DNA of 64,000 nucleotides. Origin: Pogostemon cablin (lineage: Eukaryota; Streptophyta; Magnoliopsida; Lamiales; Lamiaceae). The first letter of the stretch is position 1; the number at the start of each line of letters is the position of its first letter. The stretch lies in contig CM042993.1 of NCBI GenBank assembly GCA_023678885.1, positions 2,626,501-2,690,500 on the forward strand, in the 5' to 3' direction. Positions 59,001 to 64,000 of this stretch are shown here, one piece after another. Below the pieces are notes generated by a model. It had not been told where the DNA came from. It worked only from the letters and a program-made list of their open reading frames with translations, and ran no database searches. The position numbers were made by a program, and so were the translations under genes.

Positions 59001-59595
59001 GAGACTAACCGTACAACTAAGTAAGTGATTTGGTGATTGTTGATCAGATGGAGATGATGGAATGGAAGAAGGCAAGTGTAGCAACAGGGGGGAATCTTCC
59101 CCCCTAAACGACACAACCAAATCCTTGGTTCTGGTGAACTATTTCAGATCAGTTCCGCTCAAGCCACTGGCATGCGTGCAGAACTCCGGTGGGCTCGCCG
59201 ACATGCTGAGCACGTGTCACGGCGCTGCAGCCAATAGATGGGCTAATTTTGTGGCCGCTGACTTCTACAAGGTTAGTTTAGTGCAATGTGATCAATTTCA
59301 CTCCCTCTTTTTTTTCAATAAAAATGGAGTATATTAATTATTAAATTTATTTTATTTTGGGAAATGATTTGTGGTGATTAATTTTGTGTAGAGGAGTGAG
59401 GGAGGGGGGACATTTGAAGCCACGGATTTGTTGAACGGGGAGCTCTTGTGTGGAAGCAATGACGTTCATTCATGTGTTGTAAGTTCATAGATTTTTTTCT
59501 TTTTTTATTTATATATATATATTTTTGGTTTATTTATAATTTTATATGATTATATTTGTGTAATATATATGCTTTTGCAGGGTGGTTCCAAGTAG
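56012..59595 (+). CDS. PLC-like phosphodiesterase, secreted (PI-PLC X domain), copy 2
   Basis: Eight exons: 56012-56104, 56178-56300, 58058-58180, 58280-58378, 58467-58770, 59048-59271, 59392-59478 and 59581-59595. All are GT-AG and in phase, giving 355 residues. Six exon sizes (93, 123, 99, 304, 224, 87) equal those of copy 1, proving tandem duplication. Exon 3 is five codons shorter. The product has a signal peptide (VVLPLSTAFFLVNLVSA), an EGF-like Cys region, and the catalytic histidines in LTTHNAFA (His87) and GDIWLCHS (His134). Exon 8 encodes only GGSK-stop, so the C-terminus is shorter than that of copy 1. Intron 2 is 1.76 kb because a hAT element (56824-57995) sits in it. The intron 5 insertion (58840-59025) is another repeat. 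No coding lesion was seen. Confidence 0.92.
56824..57995 (-). mobile_element. hAT element with transposase remnant, in intron 2 of PLC-like gene
   Basis: A 1172-bp element with an exact 8-bp duplication CATACTAT (56816-56823 and 57996-58003). The ends are CAGTGACGGACCCAGG and the inverse of CAGGGACGGACGCACT. On the minus strand 57190-57015 resembles the C-terminal dimerisation region of plant hAT transposases (motifs MKIIKSSLRNRM, YIEKDVF, MLRFQNMK). A base is missing after its ERAF start, and the rest of the transposase is gone. The element is an internally deleted derivative. Confidence 0.88.
58840..59025. repeat. MITE-like repeat in intron 5 of PLC-like gene
   Basis: This contains the near-palindrome ATCCGGTTTACATAA / GTGAACCCGGAT and, at the right, GTAAACCCGGTTCACAGG. 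The middle (CCAATTCTATATACCCCATG, then GGGTTTAAATTAAAAGGGG) is shared with the short Mutator-type MITE at 12921. No target duplication was identified. Confidence 0.5.
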
Positions 59596-62500
59596 ACCAT
59601 GATTAAAATCATACATATATAAATCTAATTGAAGAAATTTTCTATTTCTTCAATATTTAAATGTAAGATTTTTATTTTATTTTTGTTTATATTTTAAGTT
59701 CTTCAATTATTTATTAAAATTATGAGATATTAAATAAATAAAAAACAAAAAAGCGAAAGACATAGGAGAGGGGAATGCGTTATATGCTGTGACAACTTTG
59801 AGCTGTCAACCATATGAAATTTTGAAAATTAAAAAAAAAAATAGGATAAGTGATATTGTTCATGGGATAATGCGTCATTTAGATATAATATACACATAAA
59901 TCTTTATATACACTCGCACACACATTTAATCGTTTGAAATGAAAGAAAAAACCATTTTATAATGAACACAATATATTATATAACACATGAACTATATCAA
60001 ATTTCAAATATTTTGTATAATATATGACTAAACATAGTTTCATAATATGGCGGATTAAAATTTGAATTATAATATAAACATTTGAACTTCAAAATGAACT
60101 ATTTTATAAATAATAAAAAAATCTTTGAAAAAACACATCAAAGTTCAAAACCCAATGAACTGAATATACCAACAAGCAAATTGAGAAAATAAGAAAGTCC
60201 TCTATTTATTAGATGGACTGCAATTTGTTATTGGGCCAGATATTGTACACACTTATTTGGGGCCTAAAGCCCATGAAGGTCAATCATTGTATATTCATTT
60301 TGACATTTTAATCCTTCTTATTACAAAATATTCATTTTCTTTTTTATAAAATTGGACCACACATTTCATATCAAAATTTCAAAAAATACTCAAAATTATA
60401 TAGTATGTCACTTTAATTTAAAAAATAGGAGCAAAAGAGCAAATAACATCCAAAATTCACACACTATCATTAAATATTATTCTTTAACGTGAAAATGTAA
60501 ATGAGAGGACAGAGGCATTTTTTTTCTTTCAAAAAGATATTATTATTGTATTTATGCTGAAAATATATATACTCATAGTCTAAAAAAGAATGGAGAAATT
60601 ATTAAATTGAAGATTTTTTATTTTCTTTGCTTCATAACAAGCATGATGATTGTAAATCAGTATCATCTTTTCATTCACATTCTCCCCCACAATACATCTT
60701 ATCAACTACCCTTAAAATTTATTTATTTTTTCAAGAAATTGTATATTTTATGTTGCTTTTTAAAAAAAAAATTCTCAATCCAACTTTTCTGTTTTTCATA
60801 TTAAATTTTGGGGCAAATAATGAACCCCACTCACCAGTTGACTTCTAATTATTATAAAAATGCATGAATATGAAATTACAATGGACTTGCACATTAATTA
60901 ATCATATCAATTTTTATAGTGGAAATATTTAAAATTGGGCCACAAAATTTAATTAATAATGGATTTATTTCGATGTGGACGTCCCGCTGTTATGTAATGA
61001 AGAGTGGGCTACAAAGTACAGATTGTGATTCGTAAAAAGTATATTTAAAATACAAAAAAAAATTTGGGTTACATGTGAAGTTATATTTTATAAATAATAA
61101 CATTCCCAAAATAAAATAAATAAAAATAGTAAGAAGATCTTGCTTTTCTATATGCTACAGTTAATCCTGGTCCCCAAGACAACTAACTAATGATGCACTT
61201 ACCAAACTTAATTAGTGGGCCATACTTACACAGGCCCAACTTACTGTCACAGCCCAATAATGATTTATTAATAATTTAATCTAGATGTGATGTAACTTTT
61301 TTTATGCTCAACATTTATTTTTGGGTTATTTCATATATAGAAAATTCTAATGGATAATACAAAATACACCAAATGTTATCCTCTTGAAAAAATAATAATA
61401 TTAAATAAATACGGTCATGTACATGTATAAATACTTGCACCAAGTATAATTATTGTGTGCAACATATCTTAAAAAAATAATTCCTAATGATGATTATCAT
61501 GCTGTTATGATATTGAAGATTTGGATTTGAATAAAAATATGTGTAGTTAATGGCTTGTGTTTATTTTATTTCAATCTTTTTTTCTTCTTTTTTTTTTCTT
61601 GAGTATATGCTTTGTAACATGGTCTCATTATGGTTTAAATTTTTTTGATGTAATACTGTACTTAATTTATAAAAACTTGTACATTAGTTGCACATCTAAT
61701 TATAAATATAACAAAATAAATAATTGAAATTGAATGGGTAATAATGGAGAATGTTCGCCAAAATTCGAAAATTAAACTTCAATGGAAAAGTTTAAAATAT
61801 CCATTTGTGATAGTTATACTTGGAGATGAGATATTGAGATTAAACTTCTGCTATTTTTTTTAGTGTGAAGAGAATGTGTGTTAGAATTATATTGAGATAA
61901 ATTATATAGAATTGTTGATTTTGATTAAATATAACATGAAGAGTGGATGACATGATTTTCTTTGTAATTCTTTATACTTTCAATATTTGTCTACACATCA
62001 ATAGTAATACAAATTTTTGTACATAAAAAATTATAAATATTAAATAATAATTTCTACGGAGCCATATTATTAATTTGAAGTTATTTTTTCCCTTCAGAAA
62101 TTAAAAATGATAATTTTTAAGATTGAGGCAACTATTAAGAAACAATAATAGCAGCACAATAATTTGCAATAATTTGATATGTTTGAGATGAAACCAAGTG
62201 ATAGTAATAGACCAATTAAGATTTAACAATTGAAAATCAGCATCGTGCTACTTAAGACTAAAGAATCAAGAGATTTTCAATAAATCCAAGGCTTTTAATT
62301 AATTTACAATAACATTTCCAAATAAAGTGATTTGGTGAAAATTTAATTTATTTAAATATTTCGTTCATATGTGGGTGGGAAGCATGTGATTAGGTGGATT
62401 TTGTGGCATCTAACACATGCTATCAATCCTAAAACATGTTAAAAAGAAATCTATTAATAATAATCAGTTTAAAATCAAAATCGTCTCTAATAAATTTATT

Positions 62501-64000
62501 TTATTTAAACTAACTTTAAAAATTTTAATTTTTTCAAAATTGTCGCATAACTTTAAATTCTCATAAAAATAATCATTTTTACATAAAAATATTCAACTTC
62601 TCTAATTTCAAGGGATGAAAGTAAATAGTGCTTTTTTTACAAAGTTATAATACGAAATTGGTAAAAAAAATATTGTTTTTAACGAATTCAAAGTAAAACT
62701 GAAAGATTTAAGACGAAAAAATATTTTATGATCTTTTCGAATAACGTAAAAAAATATGGAATGATTTATGTTTTAAATTAAATAATAATCCCTCCTAAGT
62801 TTTTCACCTTAACATTAGATATGAAGATCAAAAAAATAATGAAGATTTAAAAAAGTTGTGCCACAAAATTGAAAGTGACGAACAAAATAAATAGAAATTA
62901 TTTTTTTTCTCTAGTATTCTTTTGTAACCTGAGATGATCTCGAAACACCCACTCAAAATTATTACTTAAAATAGAGTCATGAACTACTTTTATATCTATT
63001 TCAAAAATAACATGGTGCAATGTCCAACATTTATGACCTTTCTTTTTATATGCATTATTATAAAAATTAAAAATAGAAACAATCCTGAAAAAAAATCTAA
63101 TTATTAAAACTAATTATGTTTTTTCATTAAAAAGAAATTCCAATTTCGTAATGCACCTCTAGGTAGAGGATAATTTAACATCCCTCATAATTAAAAATTA
63201 AACTGCCCATATCCAAAAATTAATATTTAAAAAAAAAATTAATCGATGCCGAAGTTAATGGGGGTCATGTTATTGGTCCTTGTAGAATAAAATATGTAAT
63301 TAATTGCAAGAAAACAAATAAACTCAGTGTCTCACTCTTATGATTTTCCCTAAGATTCTGCTAATAATAAAATAAGCAATTTAATACAGTACTAAAGAGT
63401 GATTAATTAGTGACTAGTGTTGCATACGTACCACTCTTTGTTGAATTCCATACTTTCCATCTCTGGTAAAGCTTCAAACTTTTCTATTTGATAATTAACT
63501 ACCATAAAAATATCTCTCTCCAATTATTCACAAATTAAAATTGTTATCATTTAAAACTTCACAATTTTTTTTAAAAATTTTTGAAAGAAAAAAGAAATCC
63601 TTATCTGAAAGGTAATAGGGATTGGCTGAAATCAAAATTGTGAAGTCGGCCGGGGTGTTGTCAGAAGATTCTGACATGTTTTAATGAGTTTTGAAAAAAA
63701 AAATTCCGAGTAGTGATAAAAATCATGAATTTTACTTTTATTATGAATTAATCTTCATCGAAAATTTGAAAATAAAATTAAAAGAATTTAACCTTTAAAC
63801 ATTATTACAAAATGTATTTTTAGTCTTCACTTTAAAAAAAAACTATCATACATTAAATACTGTATACGTTTTTTAATCATATTTAAAGGTGGTTTCTCTT
63901 TTACAATTTCTCAAAAATAAAAATTAATTTGTAATATAAATAAAGTTTGTGTGTGTGTTTTTTTTTAATTAAACATATTTTTTTTTAAGAAAGGTTCGAA
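59596..64000. other. AT-rich gene-free tail of the window
   Basis: About 4.4 kb in which no exon series, RNA gene or complete transposon was recognised. The longest open frames (60607-60848) are low-complexity. GGGCC-bearing patches occur near 60230-60270 and 61200-61260. Distal regulatory sequence may be present but cannot be shown. Confidence 0.5.

Noticed and set aside
60607..60848. Overlapping open frames of 65-73 codons near the window end
   Set aside because: Low-complexity, Phe- and Leu-rich translations of AT-rich DNA with no splice context or family resemblance.
1..64000. CRISPR arrays, bacterial operons or phage genes
   Set aside because: The window is eukaryotic (spliced plant genes, plant transposons). 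No regularly spaced direct repeats of CRISPR type were seen.

Overview
The window is nuclear DNA of a flowering plant, almost certainly a eudicot. It is AT-rich and dense in transposons. Its genes have short GT-AG introns and encode plant families: RALF peptides, a FERONIA-type receptor kinase, COBRA proteins, a plastid KAS I-like enzyme and a B12D/MLRQ-type protein. The species cannot be named from the sequence. Exon coordinates were read by hand from splice consensus, frame continuity and protein family resemblance; no database search was made.

Layout. (1) 1-5332: the 3' part of a decayed Ty1/copia retrotransposon, split by a 785-bp hAT-type MITE. (2) 5333-25523: a peptide-hormone and receptor neighbourhood. 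It holds an intact RALF gene (8360-8683), a second RALF whose signal peptide and mature peptide are in different frames (11949-12253), an intact 889-codon FERONIA-like kinase (13334-16003), and a second FERONIA-like copy (18490-25523) broken by frameshifts, a stop codon, a solo-LTR-like insertion and a complete non-autonomous LTR retrotransposon. A promoter-like segment of the first RALF gene recurs at 5401-5598 without a coding region. (3) 26225-28670 (-): a six-exon mitochondrial carrier of the SLC25A44 type. (4) 29518-32121 (-): a KAS I-like gene with three frame lesions. (5) 33009-38266: a LINE 3' fragment carrying a hAT MITE, a Pack-MULE candidate and a probable solo LTR. (6) 38810-48355: three COBRA-family genes: a 3'-truncated copy, a complete COBRA-like gene, and a complete COBL4-like gene in tail-to-tail orientation. 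(7) 50465-51220: a small B12D/MLRQ-type gene. (8) 52612-59595: two tandem PLC-like phosphodiesterase genes, the second with a hAT element in intron 2. (9) 59596-64000: AT-rich sequence in which I see no gene.

Functional links. RALF peptides are the known ligands of CrRLK1L receptors such as FERONIA, so ligand and receptor genes lie within 5 kb of each other here. COBRA and COBL4 proteins act in cellulose deposition and FERONIA signals cell-wall state, so much of the window concerns the cell surface. That these particular products interact is inference.

Mobile DNA. Five copies of one Mutator-type MITE family carry target duplications of 8-9 bp (four of them exact 9-mers). Three of the five lie within about 600 bp upstream of an intact gene's start codon.
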